A stretch of DNA of 64,000 bases from Pseudomonas cedrina subsp. cedrina (GCF_001983175.1 NZ_MNPW01000005.1:434001-498000); one strand, 5' to 3'. Numbered from the stretch's first letter, positions 38,192-49,907 are shown. Numbers and translations are program-made. Notes: a model not told the origin generated them from the sequence alone.

Positions 38192-40107
38192 TGAGCGAAA
38201 CCCTCTTGAACAGCGGCTCGCGTATCGAGCTGCTTAGCCCACGCCTCGCCAACCAGATCGCTGCGGGCGAGGTGGTCGAGCGCCCGGCATCGGTGATCAA
38301 GGAACTGCTGGAAAACAGCATCGACTCCGGCGCCAAGCGTATCGATGTCGATGTGGAGCAGGGCGGTGTCAAGCTGCTGCGGGTGCGTGACGATGGCAGC
38401 GGCATTTCCGCCGATGACCTGCCGCTGGCCCTGGCGCGTCACGCCACCAGCAAGATCCGCGACCTGGAAGATCTTGAGCGCGTGATGAGCCTGGGCTTTC
38501 GTGGCGAAGCGCTGGCGTCCATAAGCTCCGTCGCGCGCTTGACCCTGACGTCGCGCACCCGCAGCGCCGAACAGGCCTGGCAAGTGGAAACCGAAGGCCG
38601 CGACATGGCGCCTCGGGTCCAGCCGGCAGCCCACCCGGTGGGCACGTCGGTGGAAGTGCGCGACCTGTTCTTCAACACCCCGGCGCGGCGTAAATTCCTC
38701 AAGGCCGAAAAAACCGAATTCGATCACCTGCAGGAAGTCATCAAGCGCCTGGCCCTGGCCCGTTTCGACGTGGCGTTTCACTTGCGCCACAACGGCAAGA
38801 CCATTCTCAGCCTGCACGAAGCCCATGACGACGCCGCGCGTGCGCGCCGAGTGTCGGCGATTTGCGGCGCAGGGTTCCTGGAGCAGGCGCTGCCGATTGA
38901 AATCGAACGCAATGGCCTGCGCCTGTGGGGCTGGGTCGGGCTGCCGACCTTCTCCCGTAGCCAGGCGGACTTGCAGTATTTCTTCGTGAACGGCCGCGCG
39001 GTGCGCGACAAACTGGTGGCCCACGCGGTGCGCCAGGCGTATCGCGATGTGCTGTTCAACGGGCGGCACCCGACGTTTGTGCTGTTCTTCGAGGTCGACC
39101 CGTCGGTGGTGGACGTCAATGTGCACCCTACCAAGCACGAAGTGCGCTTCCGTGACGGACGCATGGTGCACGACTTCCTCTATGGCACCTTGCACCGCAC
39201 CCTGGGCGATGTGCGCCCGGACGATCAGCTGTCGGCGCCGATCGTGACGGCGATGGTCCGGCCGAGCGGGCCGGAAGCCGGCGAGTTCGGACCCCAGGGC
39301 GAAATGAGCCTGGCGGGCAACCTGCTGCAATCGCCGCAACCGCAACCTTCCTATGCCGCACCAGGTTCTGGCGCGGGCTCGGGTTATCAGTACCAATACA
39401 CGCCACGCCCGCAATCGACGGTGCCGGTGGCCGAGGCCCAGGCTGCGTATCGCGAATTTTTTGCGCCGTTGCCAGGTGCCGAGCCGGGCGCTGCGGTCGC
39501 CTTGCCCGAAGGCGGTGGCGACATTCCACCGCTGGGTTATGCGCTGGCGCAGCTCAAGGGCATCTATATCCTCGCGGAAAACGCCCACGGGCTGGTGCTG
39601 GTGGACATGCACGCCGCCCATGAGCGGATCATGTACGAGCGCCTCAAGATTGCCATGGCCAGTGAAGGCCTCAGCGGCCAGCCGCTGCTGGTGCCGGAAT
39701 CCCTGGCGGTCAGCCAGCGTGAAGCCGATTGCGCCGAAGAGCACCACGCGGTGTTCCAGCGGCTGGGCTTTGAACTGCAACGCCTGGGTCCGGAAACCCT
39801 GGCTATCCGCCAGATTCCCGCGCTGCTCAAGCAGGCCGAGGCCAATCGTCTGGTCGCCGACGTATTGGCTGACTTGATGGAATACGGCACCAGCGACCGT
39901 ATCCAGGCGCACATCAACGAACTGCTGGGCACCATGGCCTGCCATGGCGCCATCCGCGCCAATCGCCGTCTGGCCCTGCCGGAAATGAACGGCCTGCTGC
40001 GCGACATGGAAAACACCGAGCGCAGCGGGCAATGCAACCATGGCCGACCGACCTGGACCCAAATGGGCCTGGACGATCTGGACAAACTGTTCCTGCGCGG
40101 CCGTTGA
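38191..40107 (+). CDS. mutL: DNA mismatch repair protein MutL
   Basis: A 638-residue GHKL ATPase that couples mismatch recognition by MutS to strand removal. ATP-site motifs are [22 protein letters not shown] and [10 protein letters not shown]. The C-terminal dimerisation domain carries [12 protein letters not shown], close to the endonuclease motif DQHA(x)2E(x)4E but with M for Q. Pseudomonads lack MutH, so a nicking MutL is expected. A Pro/Gly/Gln-rich linker spans about 350-430. It overlaps amiB and miaA by one base each (TAATG and TGATG). Confidence 0.97.
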   Translation: MSETLLNSGSRIELLSPRLANQIAAGEVVERPASVIKELLENSIDSGAKRIDVDVEQGGVKLLRVRDDGSGISADDLPLALARHATSKIRDLEDLERVMSLGFRGEALASISSVARLTLTSRTRSAEQAWQVETEGRDMAPRVQPAAHPVGTSVEVRDLFFNTPARRKFLKAEKTEFDHLQEVIKRLALARFDVAFHLRHNGKTILSLHEAHDDAARARRVSAICGAGFLEQALPIEIERNGLRLWGWVGLPTFSRSQADLQYFFVNGRAVRDKLVAHAVRQAYRDVLFNGRHPTFVLFFEVDPSVVDVNVHPTKHEVRFRDGRMVHDFLYGTLHRTLGDVRPDDQLSAPIVTAMVRPSGPEAGEFGPQGEMSLAGNLLQSPQPQPSYAAPGSGAGSGYQYQYTPRPQSTVPVAEAQAAYREFFAPLPGAEPGAAVALPEGGGDIPPLGYALAQLKGIYILAENAHGLVLVDMHAAHERIMYERLKIAMASEGLSGQPLLVPESLAVSQREADCAEEHHAVFQRLGFELQRLGPETLAIRQIPALLKQAEANRLVADVLADLMEYGTSDRIQAHINELLGTMACHGAIRANRRLALPEMNGLLRDMENTERSGQCNHGRPTWTQMGLDDLDKLFLRGR

Positions 40108-41078
40108 TGAGTGCCTTGCCCCCTGCGATCTTCCTGATGGGCCCCACGGCCGCCGGCAAGACCGACCTGGCCATCGAGCTGAGCAAGGTGCTGCCATGCG
40201 AGCTGATCAGTGTCGACTCCGCGCTGGTCTACCGAGGCATGGACATCGGAACCGCCAAGCCTTCAAAGGAATTGCTGGCCCAGTATCCGCACCGTTTGAT
40301 CGACATCATCGACCCCGCAATGAGCTACTCGGCGGCGGATTTTCGTACCGATGCCCTCGCGGCCATGGCTGAAATCACCGCGCGCGGCAACATTCCGCTG
40401 CTGGTGGGCGGCACGATGCTCTATTACAAGGCTTTGCAGGAAGGCCTGGCGGACATGCCGCCGGCGGATCTCCAGGTGCGCGCTGAGCTTGAAGACGAGG
40501 CTGCACGCCTTGGCTGGCAGGCCCTGCACGACCAATTGGCGGCGGTAGACCCCGTGTCGGCCGCGCGCATTCACCCCAATGACCCCCAGCGCCTGAGTCG
40601 CGCCCTGGAAGTCTGGCGTGTCAGTGGGCAGACCATGACCGAGCATCGGCAGCGACAATCTGCGCAAAGTGCTGACGCAGGCGCATCTGGACACTCACAA
40701 TTGCCCTATACTGTGGCCAATCTGGCCATCGCTCCGGCAAATCGCCAGGTGCTGCATGAACGAATTGCACAAAGATTCACAAATATGTTGGAACAGGGGT
40801 TTGTGGACGAGGTCGTAGCTTTGCGTTCCAGAGGTGACCTGCATCCAGGGTTGCCTTCGATACGTGCCGTAGGCTACCGCCAAGTCTGGGATCATCTGGA
40901 TGGCAAGCTGACGTCAGCCGAAATGCAGGAGCGTGGCATCATTGCCACACGCCAATTGGCGAAGCGACAGTTCACCTGGTTGCGCAGCTGGAGCGATTTG
41001 CACTGGCTGGACAGCCTGGACAGCGACAATCTGTCACGCGCCTTGAAATACCTGGGAACGGTCTCCATATTGAGCTGA
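40107..41078 (+). CDS. miaA: tRNA dimethylallyltransferase
   Basis: A 323-residue enzyme that adds dimethylallyl to A37 of UNN-decoding tRNAs, the first step to ms2i6A. The P-loop [17 protein letters not shown] starts at residue 9. The tRNA-binding region has [20 protein letters not shown], and [11 protein letters not shown] is near the C-terminus. The ATG at 40107 overlaps the mutL stop. It is followed by hfq, as in E. coli. Confidence 0.97.
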   Translation: MSALPPAIFLMGPTAAGKTDLAIELSKVLPCELISVDSALVYRGMDIGTAKPSKELLAQYPHRLIDIIDPAMSYSAADFRTDALAAMAEITARGNIPLLVGGTMLYYKALQEGLADMPPADLQVRAELEDEAARLGWQALHDQLAAVDPVSAARIHPNDPQRLSRALEVWRVSGQTMTEHRQRQSAQSADAGASGHSQLPYTVANLAIAPANRQVLHERIAQRFTNMLEQGFVDEVVALRSRGDLHPGLPSIRAVGYRQVWDHLDGKLTSAEMQERGIIATRQLAKRQFTWLRSWSDLHWLDSLDSDNLSRALKYLGTVSILS

Positions 41079-41172
41079 GTCCTTGCAATTGCCGTCTATC
41101 CTTGGGGGTGTGACGGCCTTGAGCTATCTATTTTCCGATTTTTTATTATTGATCCTTAAAGGAGTGCGGCAC

Positions 41173-41433
41173 ATGTCAAAAGGGCATTCGCTACAAGACC
41201 CTTACTTGAATACTTTACGTAAAGAGAAAGTGGGGGTTTCCATCTACCTGGTCAACGGCATCAAGCTGCAAGGCACGATCGAGTCGTTCGACCAGTTCGT
41301 GATCCTGCTGAAAAATACCGTCAGCCAAATGGTTTACAAACACGCTATCTCGACCGTCGTCCCTGTTCGTCCGATCCGTCTGCCTAGCGCAGCAGGTGAT
41401 GAAGCAGCTGACGCTGAGCCAGGTAACGCCTGA
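41173..41433 (+). CDS. hfq: RNA chaperone Hfq
   Basis: An 86-residue Sm-like protein that forms hexamers and mediates sRNA-mRNA pairing and, in pseudomonads, Crc-assisted catabolite repression. Sm1 spans [21 protein letters not shown] with the proximal-site residues, and Sm2 is [11 protein letters not shown]. The C-tail is short, acidic and Ala-rich, as usual in Pseudomonas. AAAGGAG at 41158-41164 precedes the ATG; a longer in-frame start from 41083 has no similarity. The frame of hflX begins 12 bases after its stop. Confidence 0.98.
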   Translation: MSKGHSLQDPYLNTLRKEKVGVSIYLVNGIKLQGTIESFDQFVILLKNTVSQMVYKHAISTVVPVRPIRLPSAAGDEAADAEPGNA

Positions 41434-41445
41434 TAGGAGTCTCCT

Positions 41446-42747
41446 TTGTTCTTTGAGCGCCACGGTGGTGGTGAGCGAGTCATCCTCGTTCACTTGGATG
41501 GACAGGACCCTGAGGCGCGCGAAGATCCGCAGGAGTTTCAGGAGTTGGCAAATTCGGCCGGCGCCGAGACCGTTGCGTTTTTTAACGTGCCGCGTCATCG
41601 GCCAACCGCCAAATACTTGATTGGCAGCGGCAAGGTCGAGGAACTGCGCGACCTGGTCCACGCCGAAGAAGCCGATCTGGTGATCTTCAATCACACCCTC
41701 ACGCCCAGTCAGGAACGTAACCTCGAACGTGTCTTCGAGTGCCGCGTGATCGACCGTACCGGCCTGATTCTCGATATTTTCGCCCAGCGCGCGCGTACCC
41801 ATGAAGGCAAGCTCCAGGTCGAACTGGCCCAGCTTGACCACATGAGCACGCGGCTGGTCCGCGGCTGGACTCACCTTGAGCGCCAGGGCGGCGGTATCGG
41901 CATGCGCGGCCCGGGTGAAACCCAACTTGAAACGGACCGACGCCTGCTGCGGGTTCGCCTGCGCCAGATCAAGGGCCGTCTCGAGAAAGTGCGCAGCCAG
42001 CGCGAGCAGTCGCGACGTGGCCGCTCGCGCGCGGATATCCCTACCGTGTCCCTGGTGGGCTATACCAACGCCGGTAAATCCACGCTGTTTAACAATGTGA
42101 CGAAGTCCGATGTGTATGCGGCCGACCAATTGTTCGCCACCCTCGACCCGACCCTGCGCCGTCTGGATCTGGACGACCTGGGGCCGATTGTCCTGGCTGA
42201 CACGGTGGGCTTCATTCGTCACTTGCCGCACAAGCTGGTCGAGGCATTTCGGTCTACGCTCGAAGAGTCGAGCAATTCCGACCTGCTGTTGCACGTGATC
42301 GATGCGGCCGAACCGGATCGCATGTTGCAGATTGAACAGGTGATGCTGGTGCTGGGCGAGATTGGCGCCCAGGACTTGCCGATCCTGGAGGTCTATAACA
42401 AACTCGATTTGCTTGAAGGCGTTGAGCCACAAATCCAGCGCGATGAGAATGGCAAGCCCCAGCGGGTCTGGCTGTCGGCGCGTGATGGCAGTGGTCTTGA
42501 GTTGCTTGAACAAGCCATCGCCGAGTTGCTCGGCGGCGATTTGTTCATTGGCACCTTGCGCTTGCCGCAGCGTTTTGCTCGACTGCGTGCACAGTTTTTC
42601 GAGCTGGGCTCGGTACAGAAAGAAGAACACGACGAAGAAGGGGTCAGCTTGCTGGCCGTTCGATTGCCGCGCTCGGAACTGAATCGGCTGGTCAGCCGTG
42701 AAGGTGTTGTTCCGGCGGAGTTTCTCGAACAACACACTTTGCAATAA
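41446..42747 (+). CDS. hflX: Ribosome-associated GTPase HflX
   Basis: A 433-residue GTPase that splits or rescues stalled ribosomes, especially after heat stress. The N-terminal HflX domain (GSGKVEEL, DRTGLILDIFAQRARTHEGK, GGIGMRGPGETQLE) is followed by the G domain with GYTNAGKSTLFN (G1), DTVGFI (G3) and NKLD (G4). The start is a TTG at 41446 with TAGGAG six bases before it. It lies between hfq and hflK as in E. coli. Confidence 0.96.
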   Translation: MFFERHGGGERVILVHLDGQDPEAREDPQEFQELANSAGAETVAFFNVPRHRPTAKYLIGSGKVEELRDLVHAEEADLVIFNHTLTPSQERNLERVFECRVIDRTGLILDIFAQRARTHEGKLQVELAQLDHMSTRLVRGWTHLERQGGGIGMRGPGETQLETDRRLLRVRLRQIKGRLEKVRSQREQSRRGRSRADIPTVSLVGYTNAGKSTLFNNVTKSDVYAADQLFATLDPTLRRLDLDDLGPIVLADTVGFIRHLPHKLVEAFRSTLEESSNSDLLLHVIDAAEPDRMLQIEQVMLVLGEIGAQDLPILEVYNKLDLLEGVEPQIQRDENGKPQRVWLSARDGSGLELLEQAIAELLGGDLFIGTLRLPQRFARLRAQFFELGSVQKEEHDEEGVSLLAVRLPRSELNRLVSREGVVPAEFLEQHTLQ

Positions 42748-42843
42748 AAGCCTCCTAAAGCGGTTGTGCCGCAGTGGCAGGCATTCTGTAGCATTGGTCG
42801 GCGCGCCGTGGGTGCGTCTTTGCTTTATCAGATGGAGAGCGCT

Positions 42844-44019
42844 ATGGCTTGGAATGAGCCGGGTGGCAACTCGAATAATCAGGATCCTTGGGGTGGTAAA
42901 CGCCGCAATAATGGCGACCGCAAGGGGCCACCGGATCTCGACGAGGCCTTCCGAAAGCTGCAGGAAAGCCTGAATGGGTTGTTCGGTGGTGGAAAAAAAC
43001 GTGGTGGTGACGGTGGCGGTCGTACAAGCAAGGGCGGTGGCTATGGCCTGCTGGGCCTGGGTCTTGTCGTGCTGGCGGCCGTGTGGCTGTACAGCGCCGT
43101 TTACGTGGTGGACGAGCAGGAGCAAGCCGTGGTGCTGCGCTTCGGCAAGTACTACGAAACCGTCGGCCCGGGCTTGAACATCTACTTCCCGCCGATCGAC
43201 AAGAAGTACATGGAGAACGTCACGCGTGAGCGTGCCTACACCAAGCAGGGCCAGATGCTGACCGAAGACGAGAACATCGTCGAAGTGCCGCTGACCGTGC
43301 AGTACAAGATCAGCAACCTGCAGGACTTCGTGCTGAACGTCGACCAGCCGGAAATCAGCCTGCAGCACGCCACCGAAAGTGCCCTGCGCCACGTCGTCGG
43401 TTCTACCGCGATGGACCAGGTGCTGACCGAAGGTCGTGAGCTGATGGCCAGCGAAATCAAGGAGCGCCTGCAGCGGTTCCTCGATACCTATCGCACCGGT
43501 ATCACCGTGACCCAGGTGAACGTACAGAGCGCAGCCGCACCGCGTGAAGTGCAGGAAGCCTTCGACGACGTGATCCGTGCCCGTGAAGACGAGCAGCGTT
43601 CGCGCAACCAGGCTGAAACCTACGCCAACGGCGTCGTGCCGGAAGCCCGTGGTCAGGCCCAGCGTATCCTCGAGGATGCCAACGGTTACCGCGACGAAGT
43701 GGTCTCCCGCGCCAAGGGTGAGGCGGACCGCTTCACCAAGCTGGTCGCCGAGTACCGCAAGGCACCCGAGGTTACCCGCGAGCGTCTGTACCTGGACACC
43801 ATGCAGGAAGTCTTCAGCAACACCAGCAAGGTTCTCGTGACCGGCAGCAAAGGTGGGCAGAACAACCTGCTGTACCTGCCGCTGGACAAGATGATCGAAG
43901 GTGGTCGTAGCAGCACCGGCGCACCGTCCACCGGTTCCAATGCCGCTGCCAACGAAGCGAGCGCCCGTGCGGCCGCTGACTTGCTGCAACAGCAAACACG
44001 TACCAGGGAGAGTCGTTGA
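42844..44019 (+). CDS. hflK: FtsH protease modulator HflK
   Basis: A 391-residue SPFH/band-7 protein that forms a large membrane cage with HflC around the FtsH protease. A Gly/Asn-rich cytoplasmic N-terminus (PGGNSNNQDPWGGKRR) is followed by one membrane helix (about 65-84) and the SPFH domain (DEQEQAVVLRFGKYYETVGPG onward). The tail contains a Ser/Ala-rich segment. The ATG at 42844 has GGAGAGC upstream. The stop TGATG overlaps hflC by one base. Confidence 0.96.
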   Translation: MAWNEPGGNSNNQDPWGGKRRNNGDRKGPPDLDEAFRKLQESLNGLFGGGKKRGGDGGGRTSKGGGYGLLGLGLVVLAAVWLYSAVYVVDEQEQAVVLRFGKYYETVGPGLNIYFPPIDKKYMENVTRERAYTKQGQMLTEDENIVEVPLTVQYKISNLQDFVLNVDQPEISLQHATESALRHVVGSTAMDQVLTEGRELMASEIKERLQRFLDTYRTGITVTQVNVQSAAAPREVQEAFDDVIRAREDEQRSRNQAETYANGVVPEARGQAQRILEDANGYRDEVVSRAKGEADRFTKLVAEYRKAPEVTRERLYLDTMQEVFSNTSKVLVTGSKGGQNNLLYLPLDKMIEGGRSSTGAPSTGSNAAANEASARAAADLLQQQTRTRESR

Positions 44020-44885
44020 TGAGCAATAAATCGCTGACCGCCCTGATTGTGGGCGTCGTCGTGGTCATCGCTGCCTGGAACTGCTTCTACATCGTCGCTC
44101 AGACCGAGCGTGCGGTGCTGCTGCAATTCGGTCGCGTGGTCCAGGCGGATGTCCAGCCGGGCCTGCATGTGAAAGTCCCCTACGTCAACCAGGTGCGCAA
44201 GTTCGACGCGCGCCTGATGACCCTGGATGCACCGACACAGCGCTTCCTGACCCTGGAAAAGAAAGCCGTGATGGTTGACGCCTACGCCAAGTGGCGCGTC
44301 AAGGATGCCGAGCGCTTCTACACCGCGACCTCCGGCCTCAAGCAGATTGCCGACGAGCGTTTGTCGCGCCGTCTGGAATCGGGCCTGCGCGACCAGTTTG
44401 GTAAGCGCACCCTGCACGAGGTGGTATCCGGTGAGCGTGATGCGCTGATGGCTGACATCACGCGTTCGCTGAACACGATGGCGGAAAAAGAGCTGGGCAT
44501 CGAAGTGGTCGATGTTCGGGTCAAGGCGATCGACCTGCCCAAGGAAGTGAACCGCAGCGTGTTCGAGCGCATGAGCACCGAGCGTGAGCGTGAAGCCCGT
44601 GAGCACCGCGCCAAGGGTAACGAGCTGGCCGAAGGGATCCGTGCGGATGCCGACCGTCAGCGCCGTGTACTGTTGGCAGAGGCCTATCGCGAGTCTGAAG
44701 AGGCCCGTGGTGATGGTGATGCGCAAGCAGCGTCGATCTACGCCAAGGCCTACGGCCAGGACCAGGAGTTCTACGCGTTCTACCGTAGCCTGCGTGCCTA
44801 CCGTGAAAGCTTCGCGAACAAGACCGACGTGCTGGTGCTGGACCCAAGCAGCGACTTCTTCCGCTACCTGGAAAAGTCCAAGTAA
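44019..44885 (+). CDS. hflC: FtsH protease modulator HflC
   Basis: A 288-residue partner of HflK with one N-terminal membrane helix (about 6-25, LTALIVGVVVVIAAWNCFYIV) and an SPFH domain (VAQTERAVLLQFGRVVQ). The C-terminal coiled-coil is rich in Glu/Arg (STEREREAREHRAKGNELAEG). The ATG at 44019 overlaps the hflK stop. Together they restrain FtsH in the inner membrane. Confidence 0.96.
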   Translation: MSNKSLTALIVGVVVVIAAWNCFYIVAQTERAVLLQFGRVVQADVQPGLHVKVPYVNQVRKFDARLMTLDAPTQRFLTLEKKAVMVDAYAKWRVKDAERFYTATSGLKQIADERLSRRLESGLRDQFGKRTLHEVVSGERDALMADITRSLNTMAEKELGIEVVDVRVKAIDLPKEVNRSVFERMSTEREREAREHRAKGNELAEGIRADADRQRRVLLAEAYRESEEARGDGDAQAASIYAKAYGQDQEFYAFYRSLRAYRESFANKTDVLVLDPSSDFFRYLEKSK

Positions 44886-45178
44886 CAGGCCTGTGATCCG
44901 ATAGGACCCCTCCGTCGGGCGGCTAAAATGCCTGGCGGGGTGATCCTTTCAGAAAACGGGTGTATGATGCGGCAGCCGGGAAATTCCCGGCTTTTTTGCG
45001 TCTGCATGTTTGATTTGGCAGGCGTGACAGGTTTTTCGAGGAAAGTGCCCGACGAGGCCGGTTACAGGCCGTTCGTCACGTCGCTCTTGCGCGTGGTTTA
45101 TGCAAGGGGGCGGGTATTTTCTGCTCTACTCAAGGCTCGGCCTAGGGCTGGCCGCCCGGATCAAAGGGGAATGGCGTA
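44886..45178. other. Gap between hflC and hisZ, terminator but no convincing gene
   Basis: This 293-base gap contains a hairpin terminator at 44974-44998 and a -10-like TATGAT at 44963-44968. A small DUF2065 gene is often found here in relatives (from memory) but no such ORF is present. An 83-codon plus-strand frame from 44928 has no family features and runs into hisZ. Confidence 0.5.
44974..44998 (+). terminator. Rho-independent terminator after hflC
   Basis: AGCCGGGAA and TTCCCGGCT form a stable stem with no or minimal loop spacer, followed by TTTTT. It lies 89 bases after the hflC stop. Confidence 0.8.
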
Positions 45179-46366
45179 ATGGCAACGGTAGACCGCTGGC
45201 TGCTGCCAGATGGCATCGAAGAAGTACTGCCACCAGAAGCTGCGCGCATTGAAGTAGCGCGTCGCCAGGTGTTGGATCTGTTCCAGAGCTGGGGCTACGA
45301 GTTTGTCGTGACCCCCCATATCGAGTACCTGGAATCCCTGCTGACCGGCGCGGGCCAGGACCTGGATCTGCGCACCTTCAAGGTCATCGACCCGCAATCG
45401 GGCCGGCAAATGGGCTTCCGTGCCGACATCACGCCGCAAGTGGCGCGCATCGATGCGCACACCCTGCGCCGCGAAGGCCCGAGCCGCCTGTGCTATGCCG
45501 GCAGCGTGCTGCATGCGCAACCGCGTGCACTGTCGTCTTCCCGTAGTCCGATCCAGTTGGGCGCCGAGCTGTACGGCGATGCCAGCCCGAGCAGCGACGT
45601 TGAAGTGATCAGCCTGATGCTGGCCATGCTGCAACTGGCTGACGTACCGGATGTCCACATGGACCTGGGCCACGTCGGTATCTACCGTGGCCTGGCCCGC
45701 GCGGCCGGTTTGTCCGGCGAAGCGGAGCAACAGTTGTTCGATGCCCTGCAACGCAAGGCTATCGATGAAGTGATCGCCCTGACCGAAGGCGTGCCTGCGG
45801 ACCTCGCCGGCATGCTGCGTGCGCTGGTCAATCTGTGCGGTGGCCGTGAAGTGCTGGTGGCTGCGCGCGAACGCCTGGCCAATGCGCCGGCGCCGGTGCT
45901 GGCGGCTCTGAACGATTTGCTGGCGATTGCCGAGCAGTTGTCCGCGCGCTTCCCGCAGTTGCCGTTGTATTTTGACCTGGGCGAGTTGCGCGGCTACCAC
46001 TACCACACCGGTGTGGTGTTCGCGGTGTTTGTACCGGGTGTTGGCCAAGCCATCGCCCAAGGCGGTCGTTATGACGATATCGGCGCCGACTTCGGTCGTG
46101 CACGTCCGGCAACCGGCTTTTCCACCGACTTGAAAACCCTGGTGACCCTGGGGCGTGCTGAGGTCGAGCTGCCGTCTGGTGGCATCTGGATGCCCGACAG
46201 TACGGACGCAGCACTCTGGCAGCAGGTTTGCCAGTTGCGCAGTGAGGGTCAGCGTGTCGTCCAGGCCTTGCCTGGGCAACCATTGGCCGCCGCCCGTGAA
46301 GCGGACTGCGACCGGCAATTGATTCTGCAGAACGGGCTTTGGCAAGTAACGCCACTGGCTTCTTGA
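45179..46366 (+). CDS. hisZ: ATP phosphoribosyltransferase regulatory subunit
   Basis: A 395-residue HisRS-like protein that lacks tRNA ligase function and activates the short-form HisG in histidine synthesis. Class II synthetase motifs are partly kept ([47 protein letters not shown]). No hisG is near; in pseudomonads hisZ is typically beside purA. AAGGGGA precedes the ATG at 45179. The C-terminus is intact. Confidence 0.95.
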   Translation: MATVDRWLLPDGIEEVLPPEAARIEVARRQVLDLFQSWGYEFVVTPHIEYLESLLTGAGQDLDLRTFKVIDPQSGRQMGFRADITPQVARIDAHTLRREGPSRLCYAGSVLHAQPRALSSSRSPIQLGAELYGDASPSSDVEVISLMLAMLQLADVPDVHMDLGHVGIYRGLARAAGLSGEAEQQLFDALQRKAIDEVIALTEGVPADLAGMLRALVNLCGGREVLVAARERLANAPAPVLAALNDLLAIAEQLSARFPQLPLYFDLGELRGYHYHTGVVFAVFVPGVGQAIAQGGRYDDIGADFGRARPATGFSTDLKTLVTLGRAEVELPSGGIWMPDSTDAALWQQVCQLRSEGQRVVQALPGQPLAAAREADCDRQLILQNGLWQVTPLAS

Positions 46367-47710
<1,344 letters not shown>

Positions 47711-47731
47711 TAAGCTGTTGATGTAAAAAGC

Positions 47732-47757
47732 AAAGGGCTCCTCAGGGAGCCCTTTGT
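47732..47757 (+). terminator. Terminator after purA
   Basis: AAAGGGCTCC and GGAGCCCTTT flank a short TCA loop, followed by a weak T-rich tail (GTCGT). It lies 22 bases after the purA stop. Confidence 0.75.
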
Positions 47758-47774
47758 CGTATCAGTTCTCCAAG

Positions 47775-47790
47775 CGGCACGACCCTTGCT
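47775..47790 (+). promoter_or_regulatory. Sigma-54 (RpoN) promoter of the chemoreceptor gene
   Basis: CGGCACGACCCTTGCT has GG and GC exactly 12 bases apart and fits the consensus TGGCACG-N4-TTGCW with one mismatch. It lies about 60 bases before the chemoreceptor ATG and points at it. No enhancer site was identified. Confidence 0.7.
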
Positions 47791-47849
47791 ATGTTTCTCT
47801 CTTTCGCGGTGCTATCAAATTAATGGCACCCGTGGTGGAGGGATTCCCG

Positions 47850-49784
47850 ATGTCTGCCGTTCTCTCATTGTTACAAAGCCGTCTGTTGCGGCCGGTGTTC
47901 GTTACCCTAGGTATCGCTCTTTTGGTGCAAGTGCTGGTAGCCGTCGCTCTCACACGAAGCACGGTCACGGCGCTGGAAGCTGATCTGGGCAATCGCCTGG
48001 GCATCGACAGCCAGAAACTGTCCGGCGAGCTGGCGCAGGCTGGCCAGGAAGTCACGTCCAGCCTCGATAGCTTGTCCACCAGTACCCGGCAGCGTTTGAC
48101 TGCCGGGCTGTCGACGCGCCTGCAGGAAGAGCAGAAGCAACTGCGTGCGACCCTGGAAAAAGACCTGAAAGACTCCGCCAATGATATGGCGCAACTGCTG
48201 GCCTCGGTGGCGCCTCGCGCCATGTGGGATAACGATGTGCCGACGCTGTCGGAATTTGCTCGGCGCGCGCAGCGCAATCCCAACGTGCTGTTCGTGGTGT
48301 ATGACGACGCGGCGGGTGAGCATTTGACCCGCTACCTGAATCGTGAGAATCCGATCAACCAGGCGCTGCTGGCCAAGGGCGCGGGTGATCGCGCGTTGGA
48401 CAAAGTGTTGGATGCGGCCAGGAGCGACCCTTCCGTGTACTACGTCGAGGCCTCCATCAGCCCCAACGGGGTGGAGATCGGCAAAGTCCGCATGGGCGTG
48501 TCGACCGCGTCGGTCGAGGCCGACCTGCAGGCACTGGACAAGCGTTTCGCCGCGCTGATTGCCAGCGGTGATCAACTGGTTGGCGACAGCCTCAAAGGCG
48601 CAGCGGCCGACAGCGCTGCCGCCATGGGCGCGCGCCTGCAATCGGCGCAAGCCACGGCCACCCAGATGACCGCCAACACCACCAGCGCGGTTCAGGACGC
48701 TGCTGGCACCTTGCGCTGGCGCATCGGCATGGGCCTGGCGCTGGTCGGTCTTGGCGTATTGCTGCTGATCGCCATTGTGCTCGGTCGCCGTGTGGTCAAC
48801 CGCCTGAAGCTGTTGATCGCCGCCATGGATGACCTGGCGGCGGGCGAGGGCGATCTCACCAAGCGCGTGCAGATCAGCAGCAAGGACGAGATTGGCGCCA
48901 TGGCGTCTGCGGTCAATCGCTTTGTGGATAAGTTGCAGCCCATCGTGCGCGAGGCGGGCGATGTGGCCCAGCGTACCGGCGTAGAAATCGGCGCCATGAC
49001 CTTGCGCAACGCCGGGGCCGATGCTGCGGCAGGCTTGCAGCGCGATGAGGTGGCCGAGAGCCTGCGCGCGCTGTCGCAGATGGCCGATGAGGCGCAGGCC
49101 GAAAGCCATGCGATGCAGGCGGCGTTGCAGCAGGTGGTGGATATCCGCCAGGCCACGGATGAGAACTCGCGCACGTCAACCGAAGTGGGCGGCTTGATCG
49201 AGGCGTTGGCGGGCCAGGTGCAGGCAGGTTCCCAAGTCATCGAGCGGTTGGCGCAGCAAAGCGAGCAGATAGAAGTGGTGTTGACCGTGATTCATGGAAT
49301 CGCCGAGCAAACCAATCTGCTGGCGCTCAATGCCGCAATCGAAGCGGCCCGTGCCGGCGAAACCGGGCGTGGCTTTGCCGTGGTCGCAGACGAGGTGCGT
49401 GCGCTGGCGAGCAAGACCCAAAGCTCCACCGGAGATATCCAGGCACATATCGTCGCGTTGCAGCAGGGGGCTCGGGAGGCGGTGGAAACCATCGGCAAGG
49501 CCGGGCGCCAGGCCGACGAAGGCTTGCGGGTGCTGCGCGACAGCGTGCGCTTGCAGCAGACGGTGCAGGCTTCGGTGGAGCAGGTGCATGCGGCGATTGG
49601 CTTGGCGACGCGCGCTGCCGAGCATCAGGCCCAGGGCGCCCATGCGGTGCGCGGGCGGGTCGAGGTGATCCATGCCCAGGCCGAGCGTGCCGCGCAGGCG
49701 GTGGTGGAGACGACGGCCAGTGGCAAGGTGCTGGATGGGTTGGCGGCGCAGTTGAAGGCGAGTTTGGGGCAGTTTCGGGCCTAG
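47850..49784 (+). CDS. Methyl-accepting chemotaxis protein
   Basis: A 644-residue transmembrane chemoreceptor. The first membrane helix is at about 13-34. A periplasmic sensor of about 250 residues follows, including a small CACHE/PAS-like core ([22 protein letters not shown] to [15 protein letters not shown]). The second helix is at about 291-312, then HAMP (about 313-365). The signalling domain has the conserved hairpin tip [19 protein letters not shown] near residue 485. The signal is unknown. The ATG at 47850 has GGAGGGA upstream; the longer frame starts within the purA terminator. A sigma-54-type promoter precedes it. No C-terminal CheR pentapeptide is seen. Confidence 0.92.
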   Translation: MSAVLSLLQSRLLRPVFVTLGIALLVQVLVAVALTRSTVTALEADLGNRLGIDSQKLSGELAQAGQEVTSSLDSLSTSTRQRLTAGLSTRLQEEQKQLRATLEKDLKDSANDMAQLLASVAPRAMWDNDVPTLSEFARRAQRNPNVLFVVYDDAAGEHLTRYLNRENPINQALLAKGAGDRALDKVLDAARSDPSVYYVEASISPNGVEIGKVRMGVSTASVEADLQALDKRFAALIASGDQLVGDSLKGAAADSAAAMGARLQSAQATATQMTANTTSAVQDAAGTLRWRIGMGLALVGLGVLLLIAIVLGRRVVNRLKLLIAAMDDLAAGEGDLTKRVQISSKDEIGAMASAVNRFVDKLQPIVREAGDVAQRTGVEIGAMTLRNAGADAAAGLQRDEVAESLRALSQMADEAQAESHAMQAALQQVVDIRQATDENSRTSTEVGGLIEALAGQVQAGSQVIERLAQQSEQIEVVLTVIHGIAEQTNLLALNAAIEAARAGETGRGFAVVADEVRALASKTQSSTGDIQAHIVALQQGAREAVETIGKAGRQADEGLRVLRDSVRLQQTVQASVEQVHAAIGLATRAAEHQAQGAHAVRGRVEVIHAQAERAAQAVVETTASGKVLDGLAAQLKASLGQFRA

Positions 49785-49803
49785 CGTGGTCAGTTCGGGC
49801 CCT

Positions 49804-49879
49804 TTCGCGAGCAAGCCCGCTCCCACATTTGATCGGGTTCCAACTTTGGAATGCATTCCAATGTGGGAGCTGGCTTGTC
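49804..49879. repeat. REP pair, outward-facing, mixed arm types
   Basis: The left arm TTCGCGAGCAAGCCCGCTCC is the second/third-type hybrid in reverse orientation. The right arm TGTGGGAGCTGGCTTGTC is a decayed 1613 type. The spacer holds a perfect 14-base palindrome TGGAATGCATTCCA at 49847-49860. It lies between two convergent genes. Confidence 0.82.
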
Positions 49880-49907
49880 GGACCGCCGCACCGCTGCGAT
49901 AACGGTC

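Noticed and set aside
37453..40197. 914-codon minus-strand open frame opposite amiB and mutL
   Set aside because: It is a shadow frame produced by high-GC third-position bias in two clear plus-strand genes; its translation has no recognisable domain and biased, low-complexity composition.
41215..43995. 926-codon minus-strand open frame opposite hfq, hflX and hflK
   Set aside because: Antisense of three confident genes; no family motifs and it crosses several intergenic gaps without a ribosome site.
44928..45179. 83-codon plus-strand ORF after hflC
   Set aside because: It spans a terminator hairpin, has no ribosome site and no family features.
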